This document shows, piece by piece, positions 10,164-23,300 of a DNA stretch of 64,000 nucleotides (the stretch's first letter is position 1; each line of letters starts with the position of its first letter). The DNA is taken from the NCBI GenBank assembly GCA_036927565.1, contig JAYESD010000001.1, positions 77,643,751-77,707,750 of the forward strand, in the 5' to 3' direction. A model generated the notes under the pieces. It did not search any database. It saw nothing but the letters and a program-made list of their open reading frames with translations, and had not been told where the DNA came from. Source of the stretch: Tuctoria greenei. Its lineage: Eukaryota > Streptophyta > Magnoliopsida > Poales > Poaceae. The position numbers and the translations under genes are program-made.

Positions 10164-11959
10164 TGTGAGACCTATGTGTGCTGAATACATTGGCTATGAT
10201 GATAAAAGCTTTGAATACTGCCGAAACACCCATCTCAACAAGGCCTGTCTCTAGGTACGAGCTCTTGCAAGGTCCAACGATAGGTCCGACTTGTTTTGGG
10301 TAGCTCCGGCAAGGTCCGACGAAAGGTCTGACTCGCTTTGGCTAGATCCGACTTCTTTTTATACGTTCGACTTATTTTGACTAGGTCGACTTATTTTGGT
10401 TATGCCTAACTTGTTGTGGCTAGGTCTGAATAGCTTTGGCCAGCTCTGGCACTAGGTCCGACTAGCTTTGGTAAGCTCCAGTGCTAGGTCCTGCTAGCTT
10501 TGGTAAGCTCCAGCACTAGGTCCTGCTAGCTTTGGTAAGCTCCGGTTCAAGGTCCGGTTAGCTTTGGCAAGGTCCGGTGCTAGATTGCAATGGTTATGCT
10601 TTTACTTTGAATTGATTTGAACTTGCTTTACTTCTATAGAAAGTTTTCTTAGTATTCTTTTACTGAGTTTTGGTGTGTTTTGGTGGTTATGGTTGATATC
10701 TTTTTGCTATGGTTTGCAACAAGCTTATGTGAGGTGCTCACGTAAGGTGTTGTGGTTTCAGAACTAACGTGAGTCAAGTCAAGGACTTGTGCTCGGAAGT
10801 ATTGGCTGTTTCTTCATGTGCATGTGTTGCTTGAGTTCAAGGCATGGCTGGCCATGGGATTCATTGAACTAGTCTTAGGGAGAATATGAGGTTCAACAAC
10901 CAATTTGGGAGGAATTGTGGTTTAGTTGATCGGGAGGTCACGCAACATGCTTGAATCAAGAACAATGCATATGAAGGTATTGTGGGCATTGTTGGAAGGT
11001 GTTTGCACGTGTGAACGAGTGCATGGACGTGGCTACATGATTCTGAGGCATGATGAAGAGATGTGGACGTAAAAAATTGGTCGAAAAGGTCCAACCGACT
11101 GGGTTATGGACCCAGGTTGCGGCTGAGTCGGGTTTGACTAAAATATGGAAAGATTTGAGTTGGTTATGATAGGATTTTATGTGGGTCACGAAGTTGGGTT
11201 GTTTTAGAAATGTGGGATACACTCCTAAGGTGTTTGGAAGTATTAAAATTGCTTCTATCTGCGTATGGAAGAGTCTTGAGTAGTTATGGAAAGTTTCGGT
11301 TGAATCTGAGTAGGATTTGAGTCCTAGTTAGGATTGGGTAGGCCTAAGGGATGGTTATATAAGCAAGGAAGGCCAGAGCTCATGGTGCAAGACTTTGGGG
11401 CTGTTCCTTTTGTGTTTTGGTAAATAAAATTCATAGTCTAAAGGAGATTTCGTGCCTTGTTGGTCCGACTTGTTTCAGACAAGTTTTTCTCATCGAGTTT
11501 CTGCACAGCACTACCTTGCTTTGGTTGTTTTATCATAACTCGAGTTTTAGAGATCCAATTGACGTGATTCATTTTGGGTTGTCTTCACATCTTTATTATA
11601 TATCATCTATAAAAATTTCACAGTCATTGTATTTGTGGTTTTGGATCTACATGAGTTTCTTTGCAGTGTTGCAGATCTGGTTTTTCTCGGGTAGAACAGA
11701 TTGACCTTCGTTCAATCTTTCAATCATAACTTGAGTTTTTTTGATGGATTCTCGTTATCCTTGTTGTGAAGTCTTCGTAACTCGGTTCTCCACAATCTAT
11801 ACTGGTTTTGTCAAAATTTATCACGTTTAGATTAATCGCACACATGATTTCCTAACAAATTGATTTTCTGCCGAGGGGTTTTTGTTGCTTCCGCTAAAAA
11901 ACTTTTAATCTACAATTCACCCCCCTCTGGTAGCTTCTCACATGCTCTTCGATCTTACA
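10164..11959 (+). repeat. 5' LTR of element D
   Basis: 1,796 bp, from TGTGAGACC to GATCTTACA. It includes a degenerate minisatellite at about 10,263-10,585 built on the phrase AGGTCCGACTAGCTTTGG. It is followed directly by the primer-binding site. Confidence 0.9.
10263..10585 (+). repeat. Degenerate minisatellite in D LTR
   Basis: About a dozen imperfect units of 20-30 bases with the core GGTCCGACT(A/T)GCTTTGG and TAAGCTCC. The matching stretch of the 3' LTR (about 18,035-18,290) is shorter. The unit loss accounts for most of the 61-bp length difference between the LTRs. Confidence 0.75.
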
Positions 11960-11961
11960 AT

Positions 11962-11974
11962 TGGTGTCAGAGCC
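11962..11974 (+). other. Primer-binding site of element D
   Basis: TGGTGTCAGAGCC, two bases after the LTR. It differs at one base from the usual tRNA-iMet complement TGGTATCAGAGCC. Confidence 0.8.
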
Positions 11975-12021
11975 ACGGTGCTCTAATCTTTATAATTTGC
12001 ATTTGTTTTTGACTAATCATC

Positions 12022-13970
12022 ATGAAGAAATACTCCACAAAACCATGTGTCTTTAGTGGTATTGATTTTCAGGTTTAAGCTTTCATCCAGGCACAAGGCT
12101 TCGCGATATGGGAAAAGATGTACAAGCCTTACGACGTGCCATCAAACGATCAAGTCACGGCTACAAATATGAGAGATGTCGACAACAACAACAAGGCTCG
12201 CAACTTGATCATACAAGGATTAACTCAAAGCGACTTCGATCGTGTTACTCACCTTCGATCTGCATATGATGTGCGGAAAGCACTCTGCGACTACCAGAAA
12301 GGATCCAACATGATCAAGGAGGTAAGGCAAGACATGTTCAAAAAGGAGTACATGCGCCTTGAGATGGAACTAGGTGAGTCCATCGACGGTCTCTTTGCTC
12401 GCTTTAATAAAATTCTCAGCAACTTGTATAGCGTCAATGTTAAATTTTCAGATGATGAGAATTCTAGGCAATTACTAAGTGAATTAGACAATTCAATTTG
12501 AGAGATGAAAGTCACATCTATTCGTGAATGTACTGTCATGAGTAAACTTACTTTAGATGTTCTATGTTCCAAATTAAAAACTCATGAAATTGACATAATC
12601 TCATGTAAGAACCAAAACAGTCTCTTGCATTTGTTTCTCAACATGACATTCCTTGCTCCGGCCAATCTTCATATAGTGGAACACTTGCTTTGTTGTCCTC
12701 TCTAACCCTTGAACAGATTGAAGAGTTTCCAAAGGAAGAACTTGCACTCATCTCTACTCGGTTCTCAAAATCATTGCAAAATGTAAGAACTAGAAGGAGA
12801 GGAAGTGTCGGACCTCAACGATGCTTCAAAAGTGGTAAGCCAGAATATTTTGCGCACGGATTGCTCTAACCTTTCAGGTGCTACTTCCTGTGGTGAAAAG
12901 CAAACAAGGACGAAGCACTCCTCTGCAAACAACAACAAGAAAAAGAAGGGTTTTACAGGACTCCAATTGGTGAATAGTTTTATCTCAGCACATCAAGAAA
13001 TTGGCTCGAGCGATGTGGACATCGGAAGTGACGAAGATGAAGATGATTTGGCAAACTTGTGTTTCATGGCGGGCAAGTCAAGATCAAGTATGGAGGAGGC
13101 AGAACACAACAACGACAATGAAGAGGTATGTCCTACTTGCGAAGAAATGTGTGATGTTATTTATCGTGCCACTGTTATAATTAAGAAAAAGGACAAAAAT
13201 CTTAGGGACAATGCTGTTAAAATTGAGTCACTATAATATAAAAATAATCATTTGAAATCTTTGATTCATAGTGATGATTCTTGTTCCTCATGTGATTTAA
13301 TATAAGAACAATTGTCCTCTCCAAGAAGTGCACACACCTCCACACTTGATAAACTTGAACTTGAAATTGAAAAGAACAAAAAGCTTGCTGCACTTAATGA
13401 TAAAAACTTGAAAGATGCTTGCTATTCTACAATTGATTTGCATTGTTCTACTTGTGATAATCTTGATAAGAAACTACAAGATGCTATGAATTAAATTTCT
13501 ATATTGAACAAAGCTTTACGTTCTCATGAAGTTAAATATTGTTCTAATTGCAAATTAAAAGGAAAAACATCATGTGAAAATTGCCTTGATCTGTCAAATA
13601 AACTGGATGACATGCATAGGACATTAGATCGGTCTTGTAATGCAAATAAGAACCTAATCTTGCTGCTGAATTCCTCTAAAGATTGCAATGATAAATCTAT
13701 TCTAGGTTTTGATTCTCATGCTCATGCTAAGGCACATCCACCTAAAATTGTAAAGATATTGGGATGTGGTTTGAATTAAATAGTTCATAAACAAAAAGAA
13801 GTGGTTTTCAAATCTGCAGGAGTGTCGTCTCATTCAGTTTCAAATAAAAATGTTGCTTGCTCATCTAGACATGAACACAAACTTAAATTTCATTGTACCT
13901 ACTGTGGTAGAGATGGTCATGTCATAGATTTTTGTTATATATTAGCTAAACAACAAAAAAGGAAAGAATG
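12022..13970 (+). pseudogene. gag: Element D gag remnant
   Basis: The frame starts at ATG 12,022 (MKKYSTKPCVFSG) and is broken by stops at 12,076 and 12,499 and by several later ones. The part at 12,118-12,501 has the copia gag (UBN2) pattern: NLIIQGLTQSDFDRV, then FARFNKILSNL. An acidic region follows, then Cys pairs spaced like CSNCKLKGKTSCENC. At 13,894-13,935 there is a CCHC zinc knuckle, CTYCGRDGHVIDFC. The order is that of an RNA-binding capsid protein; the breaks rule out a functional product. Confidence 0.8.
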
Positions 13971-14285
13971 ATTGTTAGATCTCATAACATTCATGCAAAA
14001 TTTGGTGCACATGCTAAACCAAATGATAGGAACATGCAACCTGCTGTAATGAGTCGAAAACATGCAAAGTTTGCTCCCAAACCTACTGTTTTTTGTGCTA
14101 CACATGTAACACCTCGTAGGTTAGTAGTTTGGTACAAAAAACCTCAAGCTTTGGCTCAAAAACCTGCTGTTTTATCTCAGCTTTCACGTGTTATTCCTGC
14201 TGGACGTCGTGTGACTCAGTACTGGATTCCTAAATGCCTTTTGACTAAACCCAGTATTGAGTCATTGATGTATTGTGCTTCTATG

Positions 14286-16934
14286 TAGGTTACACACTTG
14301 AGGAAGGAGAACATTTTGATTGTGGATTCAGGTTGCTCACACCACAAGACCGGTTCACATGCTCCTCTCATAGACCTTGACAACTGAACTGAGTCAACTT
14401 TTGCATTTTGACATCATAGGACCTTCATGTCTTCAATCCTTCGTAGCTAAATGGTATGTTCCCGTGATTGTTGATGACTATTGTAGATACTCTTGCATTT
14501 ATTTTATGGCATCTAAGAATGAAGCTTTTAGTCACTTTAGAACTTTATTTCTTAGATTATCAATTGAGCACCCAGGATCTTTAAAAGTAATTAGAAGTGA
14601 TAATGGAACTCAATTTAAAAATCAATCCTTTGATCATTAATTTTCTTCACCATACGTACCTCAACAAAACGGTGTTGTAGAGAGAAAGAACAAAACCTTA
14701 GTTGAGATGGCTAGGACGATGATTGATGAATATCAAACTCCTAGAAAGTTTTGGGCAGATGCAATTGCAACCGCTTGTTATGTTTGAAATCGTATTTTCT
14801 TGTGTGCTAGGCTAGGAAAAACACCATATGAGCTTCGCTTTTGACATAGGCCTAGTGTCACACACTTTTGGTTTTTTGGTTGCAAATGCTTTGTTAAGAA
14901 ACATGGTAATTTTGATAAATTTGTAGCTAGATCTGTTGATGGCATGTTTCTTTGTTATCCATCTCATACTAAAGGCTACCATGTTCTTTTACTTGACACT
15001 AACAAAATTGTGGAGACTTGAGAGGTTTCTTTTGATGAAGCTAGCCTAGGTACTAGCTCAAATATTGTAGGTCCGGATCCATATCCGCAGGGAGAGGTTG
15101 AAGGTGAGGAAGAAGAGGTGCTGCTGCTCGAAAATTCAGCAGCTAATGACATTGTTCCATCTCATAATTTTGATTCACAACCAGCTCTGACGACCACCAT
15201 TGCTGGTACAGATCGTCCTCAAGTCACAAGCTCATCTATTTGTGATGAACATGAAGAAGAAGAAGGTTGTGAAGTGTCCACTCCCCTCCGGGTTCTCAAA
15301 AGTCATCCTCCATAACAAATTACAGGAAGCTTACATGAACGAGTCACACGGTCAAGGTTTTGCAATCCAAACTCTCATGCTCATTCTGCTTTTGTTGCTT
15401 CTTTTGAATGCAAAGATATATCACACGCACTCACTAATGAATCTTGGATTATCGCCATGCAAGAAGAGTTAGAAAATGTTGAAAGAAATAATGTTTGGAA
15501 ACTTGTACCTCCACCTCAAGGTCACACTTTAATTGGAACGAAATGGGTTTTTAAATATAAACAAAGTGAGGATGGGGTTGTGGTTAGGAATAAGGCTAGA
15601 TTGGTTGCTCGAGGTTTCACACAAGTTGAAGGTCTAGATTTTGATGAAACTTTTGCTCCTGTTGCTAGATTAGAAGCCATAAGAAATTTGTTAGCATTTG
15701 CTGCATCTAAAGGTTTCAATTTATATCAAATGGTTGTTAAAAGTGCTTTTCTTAATGGCTACATAGATGAGGAGGTTTTTGTCAAGCAACCAGCTGGTTT
15801 TCAAAATCCAAATTTTCCTAATCATGTTTATAAACTGTCCAAAGCCTTGTACAGTCTCAAACAAGCCCCTAGAGCATGGTATGATAGGTTAAAAACATTA
15901 TTACTTGAAAAGGGGTTTACCATGGGCAAGGTTGATAAAACTCTTTTTGGACTTAAGCTTGTCAATGACTTATTATTCGTTCGAGTGTATATGGATGATA
16001 TTATATTTGTTGTGCTTCTCATGATCTTGTGTCCAAGAGCTATGATGAGTTCAGAATTTCATATGAGTATGATGGGAGAACTCACGTACATTTTGGGGCT
16101 ACAAATCAAACAAACTAAGGAGGGTACTTCTGTGCATCAAACAAAGTATACAAGAGATCTTCTTAAGCGCTTCAACATGGACAAAAGCAAGCGTCTTCGA
16201 ACACCAATGGGTACAACAACAACACTTGAACTTGATGAAGATGGTGACCTGGTCGATCAAAAAGAATATGGAATCATGATTGGATCGCTTTTGTACCTCA
16301 CGACATCAAGACCGGACATAAAATTCAGCATATGTCTTTGTGGATGGTTTCAAGCTTCCCCACATACGTCACATCGTCAAGCCATCAAAAGAATTCTCAG
16401 GTACTTACACGAAACTCAAGAATTTGGCATTTTTCTTCCTTGTTCCTCAACCGATACTTTGAAAGCTTTTCCGGATGCTGATTTTGGGGGTTGTAGGATT
16501 GATAGGAAAAGTACTTCTTGTGCTTATCATTTTCTAAGTAATTCTCTTGTTACTTGGTCCTCTAGAAAACAAAACTCAATCGCACAATCAAAAGCCGAAT
16601 CTGAATATGTAGCTGCTGCTAGTGCTTGGTCACAAATTATTTGGATTGTTCAAACACTTAAGGACTATGGGGTTGATCTAGATAGTGTTCCACTGTTTGC
16701 GATAACACTAGTGCCATTTGCATTGCTAAAAATCCCGTGCAACATTTGAGAACAAAGCACATTGATATTAGGTATCACTTTTTTCGTTATAATGTTAAAA
16801 AAGGAAACATTGTGCTTCACCATGTAGATACCGAACAACAATTGGCTGACATTTTCACAAAACCTTTGGATCTAACTCGTTTTTGTTACATTCGTAGTGA
16901 AATAGGGGTTATGCATCCTCATGGCTTAAATTGA
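14286..16934 (+). pseudogene. pol: Element D pol remnant: protease, integrase, RT, RNase H
   Basis: The protease active-site motif DSGCSHH is near 14,325. It is followed almost at once by the integrase core: Asp in HFDIIGP, Asp in RSDNGTQF, Glu in QQNGVVERKN. The zinc-finger/pre-integrase segment that normally lies between them is missing, so a deletion has occurred. The integrase has stops (for example 14,638-14,640 and about 14,786). The RT is best preserved: 15,457-16,749 is open for 430 codons with copia motifs TKWVFKYK, ARLVARGFTQ and YMDDIIF. The RNase H has KKQN-like SSRKQNS and AESEYVA. A frameshift near 16,737 moves the last 65 codons (TKHIDIRYHF to MHPHGLN) to another frame, ending at TGA 16,934. 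Confidence 0.88.
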
Positions 16935-17935
16935 GGGGGAGTTGTGAAACTTTGGAAGTCTATGTGTGAATCTGAATTTAAAATAATATGAGCATAGTAT
17001 TTCATGCATATATGACTTTGTGATTCCTTTTACATCCTGAAAGTTCTTACTACATTACTCATGTTATACATTTTGTATTTTTTGATATGACTACTAATTG
17101 GAATAATTACTTACACTAAATCTTGTCATGATCGAACTTTCTTGCTGTTTTGAACTTGTTGCATGCTCACAAGGTCTTTTAATAACGAAAAATTAATCAA
17201 TCAGTTATCAACATGTTGAGCTTTTATGATCAAATAAAAATGTGCAAAGATCAAGAGAATATGCATGCATCACACTTCTTCTTTTGAGATGGCTTATCAT
17301 TGCACTTAGATATGAACTTAGAAGTTGTATATGACTAAAACCATGACCTTAAGCTTCTGATTGTCAAATAACATAAGCTTGGCTTGGTTGGTTAGAATAA
17401 GGAAGATGTGGCATATAATGTCCTACAAATGTTATATAATCAGAATTTGTGCTTTAAATAATAATGAAAAATCAAAATTGCAGCAACAAGTGTCATTCTT
17501 TCCTATTTTGAAATAGTTAAGTTCGTGATATCATGACTTGCTTAAATTGATCTCTAGCATGGCTTACACTACTTTATGTATTCCATTGATGTGATAGTGT
17601 AAGTAACATGATAGTATCTTGGATGAGCTTTGTTTTATATGTATATGTTATAATATGCTCATAACAAATTAAATTTTCTATTTTGTACCTTGCTAAATAC
17701 ATTGTCAAAGGGGGACAAATTGATCACACATTCACAAGTGTTTTGGCACGATTCTTCTCAGGGAGAGAATTTTTTCTTCTCATTTTGTTTTTGATTTACA
17801 AAGGGGGAGAAATATGTATAGGCGGAGAAATATTTCCTTTGAAATTTCTTTATCATTTGATTGTTTTCAAAACTTTTCATAAGCCAATGTTTGAATTTTA
17901 AGTGGTGTTGCCAATGCATTCATCAACGGGGAGAT
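16935..17935 (+). other. Post-pol untranslated region of element D with repeated purine tracts
   Basis: One kilobase of AT-rich sequence with no ORF. It contains PPT-like tracts GAGGGGGAG (about 16,933), AAAGGGGGAC (about 17,707) and AAAGGGGGAG (about 17,800). Just before the LTR comes AACGGGGAGAT (17,925-17,935), which by position is the functional tract. Confidence 0.65.
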
Positions 17936-19670
17936 TGTGAGACCTATGTGTGCTGAATAAATTGGCTATGATGATAAAAGCTTTGAATACTGCCAAACCA
18001 CCCGTCTCAACAATGTCTGTCTCTAGGTACGAGCTCATGCAAGGTCTGACCATAGGTCTGACTTGTTTTTGGGTAGCTCCGACAAGGTTCAACGAAAGGT
18101 CCGACTTGCTTTGGCTAGATCCTACTTCTTTGTCTAGGTCTGACTTATTTTGGCTAGGTCTGACTTATTTTGGTTATGTCTGACTTACTGTGGCTAGGTC
18201 CGACTATCTTTGGTAAGCTCCGGCGCTAGGTCCTGCTAGCTTTGGTAAACTCCGGTTCAAGGTCCGGTTAGCTTTGGCAAGGTCCGTTGCTAGATTGCAA
18301 TAGTTGTGCTGCTACATTGAATTGGAACTTGCTTTACATCTATGGAAAGTTTGCTTAGTATTCATTTACTAAGTTTTTGGTGTGTTTTTGTGGTTATGGT
18401 TGATACCTTTTTGCTAAGGTTTGCAATATGCTTATGTGAGGTGCTCGTGTAAGGTGTTGTGGTTCCGGAACTAACGAGGGTCAAGTCGAGGACTTGTGCT
18501 CGGAAGTATTGGTATTTTATTCATGTGCAGGTGTTGCTTGAGTTCAAGTCATGGCTGGTGATGGGATCCATTGAACTATTCTTAGGGAGAATATGAGGTT
18601 GAACAACCAAGTTTTGGAGGAATTGTGGTTGAGTTGATCGGAGGTCGCGCAACATGTTTGAATCAAGAACAATGCATATGAAGGTATTGTGGACGTTGTT
18701 GAAAGGTGTTTGCACGTGTGCAAGGAGTGCATGGACATGGCTACATGGTTCCGAGGCGTGATGAAGAGATGTGGACATAAAAAATTGGTCGGAAAGGTCC
18801 AACCGACTAGGTTATGGACTCAGCCTGCGGCTGAGTCAGGTTTGACTCAAATATGGAAAGATTTGAGTTGGTTATGATAGGATTTCGTGTAGGTCATGAA
18901 GTTGGGTTGTTTAAGGAATGTGGGATACGTTGCTAAGGCGTTTGGAAGTCTTAAGATTCCTTCTATCTGCGTATGTAAGTGTCTTGAGCAACTATGGAAT
19001 GTTTTGGTTGAATCTTAGCAGGATCTGAGTCCTAGTTAGGATTGGGTTGGCCTAAGGGCTGGTTATATAAGTAAGGGAGGCCAGAGGTAATGGTGCACGA
19101 CATTGGGGCTGTTCCTTTTGTGTTTTGATCAATAAATTTGTAGTCTAAAGGATCTTTTGTGCCTTGTTCGTCTGACTTGTTTTAGACAAGTTTTTCTTGT
19201 CGAGTTTGTGCACAACACTACCTTGGCTTCGGTGGTTTTATCATAACTCGAGTTTTATAGATCCAATTGACATCATTCATTTTGGGTTGTCTTCACATCT
19301 TGCTTATATATCATCTGTTAAAATTTCGTAGTCATTGGATTTGTGGTTTTGGATCTACGCGAGTTTCTTTGTAGTGTTGCACATCTGGTTTTTCTCGGGT
19401 AGAACATATTGACCTTCATTCAATCTTTCAATAATAACTTGAGTTTTTCTCGACGAATTTTCATTATTCTTGTTGTGACGTCCTTTGTAACTTGGTTCTA
19501 CATAATCTATACTGGTTTTGTCACAATTAATCACGCTTAGATTAATCGCACACACGATTTCTTAACAGATCGATTTTTTGCTGAGGGGTTTTCATTGCTT
19601 CCGCTTAAAAAGTTTTAATCTACCATTCACCCACCCTCTGGTAGCTTCTCATGTGCTGTTCGATCCTACA
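17936..19670 (+). repeat. 3' LTR of element D
   Basis: 1,735 bp, collinear with the 5' LTR (TGTGAGACC to GATCCTACA) but with many substitutions and small indels, followed by TSD TTATG. The divergence shows an insertion much older than E. Confidence 0.9.
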
Positions 19671-20331
19671 TTATGTTATATGAGTATGTTAGTGCTTGGA
19701 TCCAACATTGGTTCAATGATGTTTATGTTAGTCACTGCCTTAGGATGAATATTATTTTGCAACTCTTAAAGTATTTACTCAACATGCAAGTGTGATGCTT
19801 GGATAGTTAAGTAGTGTTGGAGGCATCGTAGTCCACAGGTTGTAGAGGTAGGCAGTAGGTGGTGACAATCCTATCCATCCGTTGTAATCCTCCACATTCG
19901 GCCACAATGTATGATCTTGGCAGGAGTCGGGTGGCAGACCAGGATAAGCTGGTGCCCCACATGTTGGACCACTAAGCACTAGTTTTCACCATTAGTATAT
20001 TCATGTCTACTTTATTAGGCTATGTATATGAGTAATTAGAGCACAATAGGAGTAGCTCCGACTCGTAGTCTAAGCCTCACTGGGACAACCTTACGCTTAG
20101 AGTAGATTGCTTAGATGTGTGTCACAGTACCCATAATATCATCTTACCCCTGTTCTGATAAACACTTAGTACCCTATATCTTGATCATAAGAATAGAGTT
20201 TACTTTACTTAACTGCCTTCCTTTGGGATAAATGCGATACTCTTGGGTGAAATGCTACAATGGTATGTTTTGTGCACTTGCGAATCTCATCTCCTACCGA
20301 AGATGATATGTGGTGTTAAGAAATACCAACA

Positions 20332-23300
20332 ACAGCCTCAGCCCCGTACACCAGGAACAAGAGCATTTCCCCGTAGCCTGACTTAGTGATGTCCGACTAG
20401 CCCACAACGTGCATGAAAGTTCGTCAACACAATTGGCACCATGCTTCTCCAAGCTTGTATACGTGCGCGTCTTGAAGCCCTTGAGGATCTCAGTGTTGGC
20501 CCTCTCGACTTGACCGTTGCTCTTTGGATGAGCGGCGGATGCATAGCAAACTTGGATGCTAAGGTCTTCGTAGTACTCTTGGGACACTACACTGATGAAT
20601 TGGGTCTCGTTGTTGGTGATGATCTTGTTCGGGACCCCAAACCTGTAGATGATCAACTTTGTTGATGGTGACCACAGGGACTGTTTCCAACCACTTGGTG
20701 AACTTGTTGACGGCAACGTAGAGGAATCGGTACCCTTCGACGGCCCTAGGGAAGGGTCCTAGGATATCCAACTCCCGGACTACGAACGACCAAGAGGGCG
20801 AGATCATCTGCAACATCTGCGCTGGTGTGTGGATCTGCTTGGCATGAAACTGGCACACCTTGCATATTTCACTAGCTTGATCCCATCCAGGTGAGATGTC
20901 AGCCAGTAAAAGCCATGCCAGAGGGCTTTATCGACCAGCTTGCGAGAAGACGCATGGTTCCCACACTCGCCTCCATGGATCTTTGCTAGCAAGTCGCAAC
21001 CCTCCTCTCAAATTCTACACCGCAATAGGATGTTATTGGTGCCACACGCATAAAGATAACCCTCTACCAATGTGTATCTTCTAGCAACCCTGATGATCCG
21101 TTTAGAGGTGCATGCTCTTCGGGAAGGATGTTGTCCTTCAAGTAGTCTTGGATCTCCATGATCTATGCATCAGGATCTCCTTGATCTTCTGTATCTTGGG
21201 CGACGGGTTGCATGGAGTCCCTAGTGATGCATACAATCCTTGGCAGGCACCATGGCAGCAGGGCCGTCAGGACAGCTAGGTTCGAGGTGTTGGGCTCGTC
21301 CCCTTCACGAGGCTCAGCAAGCCTGGCGGCAGGTCCCTGCAACTTCTGTTGGAAGACAACCTCGGGCGCCAGGGCCTCGGTTTATGCCTTCGTTGACAAG
21401 TTGTCAGCGACGGAGTTGTCGGCGCGCGGTACATGGCAGAGGTCCATGGCTTCAAAGTCCTTCTCTAGCTTCTGAACGTGCAACAAGTATGTTGCGAGCT
21501 GGGGGTCGTTGCAGCAACATTCTCCCTGGACTTGCTTCATGATCAGCTAGGAGTCTCCTTTGACCAACATCTGGCGGATACCGAGAGTCAGTGCAACTTT
21601 TAGCCCGAATATGAGGGCTTTATAGTCCTCTATGTTGTTGGTTGCCTTGAAGTCGAGGCGTACCATGTACTTGAACTACTTCCCCGTTGGTTCAGGAGCA
21701 GTACACCAACTCCAACCCCTTGCTTACGCAAGGACATGTCAAAGAAGAGCATCCAGTGGGGCCTCATGAGCACCGGGGCCTTGGGCTCCGACTCGAAATT
21801 GCCAGTTTTCCCCTGGGTTGCTTGGGGATGGCATCCACTCAGCCATAGAGTCTGTCAGTGTTTGACTCTTGACCGTATGCCATAGCAAGAAGTCAAGCTC
21901 GAACTCCGCCAATTCCACCACCCACTTTGTGGCGTTGCCAGTCACGTTAGGGTTGCAGAGCGCAGTCCCCAATGGGAACGAGGTCATCACTGAGACCTTG
22001 TGTGCTTGGAAGTAGTGGCAGAGCATCCTCGACGCGATGAGCACTGCATACAACAACTTATGTACCTCAACATACCTTGTCTTTGCGTCGTGTAGGACTT
22101 TGCTAATAAAGTAGATCGGGCGCTGAATGGTCTGAACCCTCCCCGGGGGATCGGATGCGTCCTCTTCTATCGGCATCGGACCCTGGGGCCCCTGGCCCCC
22201 TAGGTGCAGGCTGTACTTTGGGGGCTTGGACCAAGAGGCATCTTGATCTTTGGAGCCAGGTGAGGGGCTCCGAGCACCCTTTGGGGGCTAGGACCCAGAG
22301 GAACCTTGGTTGTTGGGGCCCTCTACGAAATCCAAGACCTGGAGCTCAGAACCAGAGGTAGAGGTCTCAACCACCTCTTGAGGCAGCTCGAGTCCTGATC
22401 GCTTCGCGAATAGGACCATGCTCACCACTTCATCTTTCATAGTGATGTAGAGGAACAGAGGCTCGCCGAGCTCTGGAGCCACCATGATGGGCTGCGACGT
22501 GAGGTGTTGCATCAGCTCTTGGAATGCCTCCTCTTCCTCTTTGGTACAACAAAGGGTCTGGACTCGCGCATTATCTTGAAGAACGAGAGAGCCTGCTCAG
22601 CCAGTCTAGACATAAATCGGCTGAGCGCAACAAGGCAATCCTTGAGCTTCTACACATCCTTGATGTGGGTCGGGGGCCATCTCGATCGCCTTTATCTTAT
22701 CTGGGTTGGCTTCAATTCGTCGGTGCGAGATGAAGAAACTGAGGAGCTTCCCAGCAGAGACCCCGAACACGCACTTGTCAGAGTTCCGCTTTGTGCGCGT
22801 GGAGCGTGGCCTGTCAAAGTCGAGGGCAAGGATGTATAGAAAGGATGTATGTATTTGAATGTTGACAACGATGTCACCAATGTACACTTCTACTATGTAT
22901 CAAATGAGGTCTCCAAATGTTTTATCCATGGCACGCACAAAAGTAGGGATAGCATTTTTAAGACCATAAGGCATAGATACAAAACAGTACATGCCATCTA
23001 CTACTATAAAAGCAGTACACTCTTCATCCTCTCTAGATATTGGTATTTAATGAAAACCAAAATAGGCATCTAGCAAGCATAGTAGATCACAGCCTGACAT
23101 TAAGTCTACAATTTGATCTATTCTAGGTAGATGGAATGGATCTTTAGGGCATGCCTTATTGAGACTGGTGTAGTCAATGCACATCTGAATCTTCCCATCG
23201 AAGTTGGGGATGACAATAGGATTGGCCAGCCACCGCGGGTGGTGGACCTCTCGGATGAAGCCAGCATCGAGCAACTTCTTGATTTTTTCACGGATGAAGT

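Larger units (their letters stand above)
10164..19670 (+). mobile_element. Element D: Ty1/copia retrotransposon, probably SIRE/Maximus lineage
   Basis: Two related LTRs (10,164-11,959 and 17,936-19,670) flank a 6-kb internal region with the copia order gag, protease, integrase, RT, RNase H. The target-site duplication TTATG is at 10,159-10,163 and 19,671-19,675. Gag and integrase contain many stops and the LTRs have diverged strongly, so this is an old insertion. The lineage is judged from the pol C-terminus (TKHIDIRYHF, DIFTKPLD), the tRNA-iMet-type primer site and the long non-coding stretch with several GGGGGA tracts after pol. Confidence 0.88.
8594..20331 (+). mobile_element. Element B: 3' end of a Ty3/gypsy element (Athila/Tat-like), split by D
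   Basis: Only the last 0.7 kb of the internal region and the 3' LTR are visible. The diagnostic part is the hairpin and purine-rich segment at 9,274-9,312 (TTTGCTCGGGACGAGC, then AAGCTTGGTGGAG) directly before an LTR that starts TGCTAACGG and ends AAATACCAACA. The right end abuts the integrase remnant of A, so B inserted into A. Right flank ACAGC (20,332-20,336) is the expected target-site duplication; its partner would lie left of the window. The internal coding region is out of view, probably because C inserted there. Confidence 0.6.
9313..20331 (+). repeat. 3' LTR of element B, interrupted by element D
   Basis: The LTR consists of 9,313-10,163 and 19,676-20,331, about 1.5 kb when D and one TTATG copy are removed. 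It starts TGCTAACGGCAG, has a TATA box at 9,799-9,806 (TATAAATA), and ends CCAACA at 20,331. No 5' copy is in the window for comparison. Confidence 0.65.
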
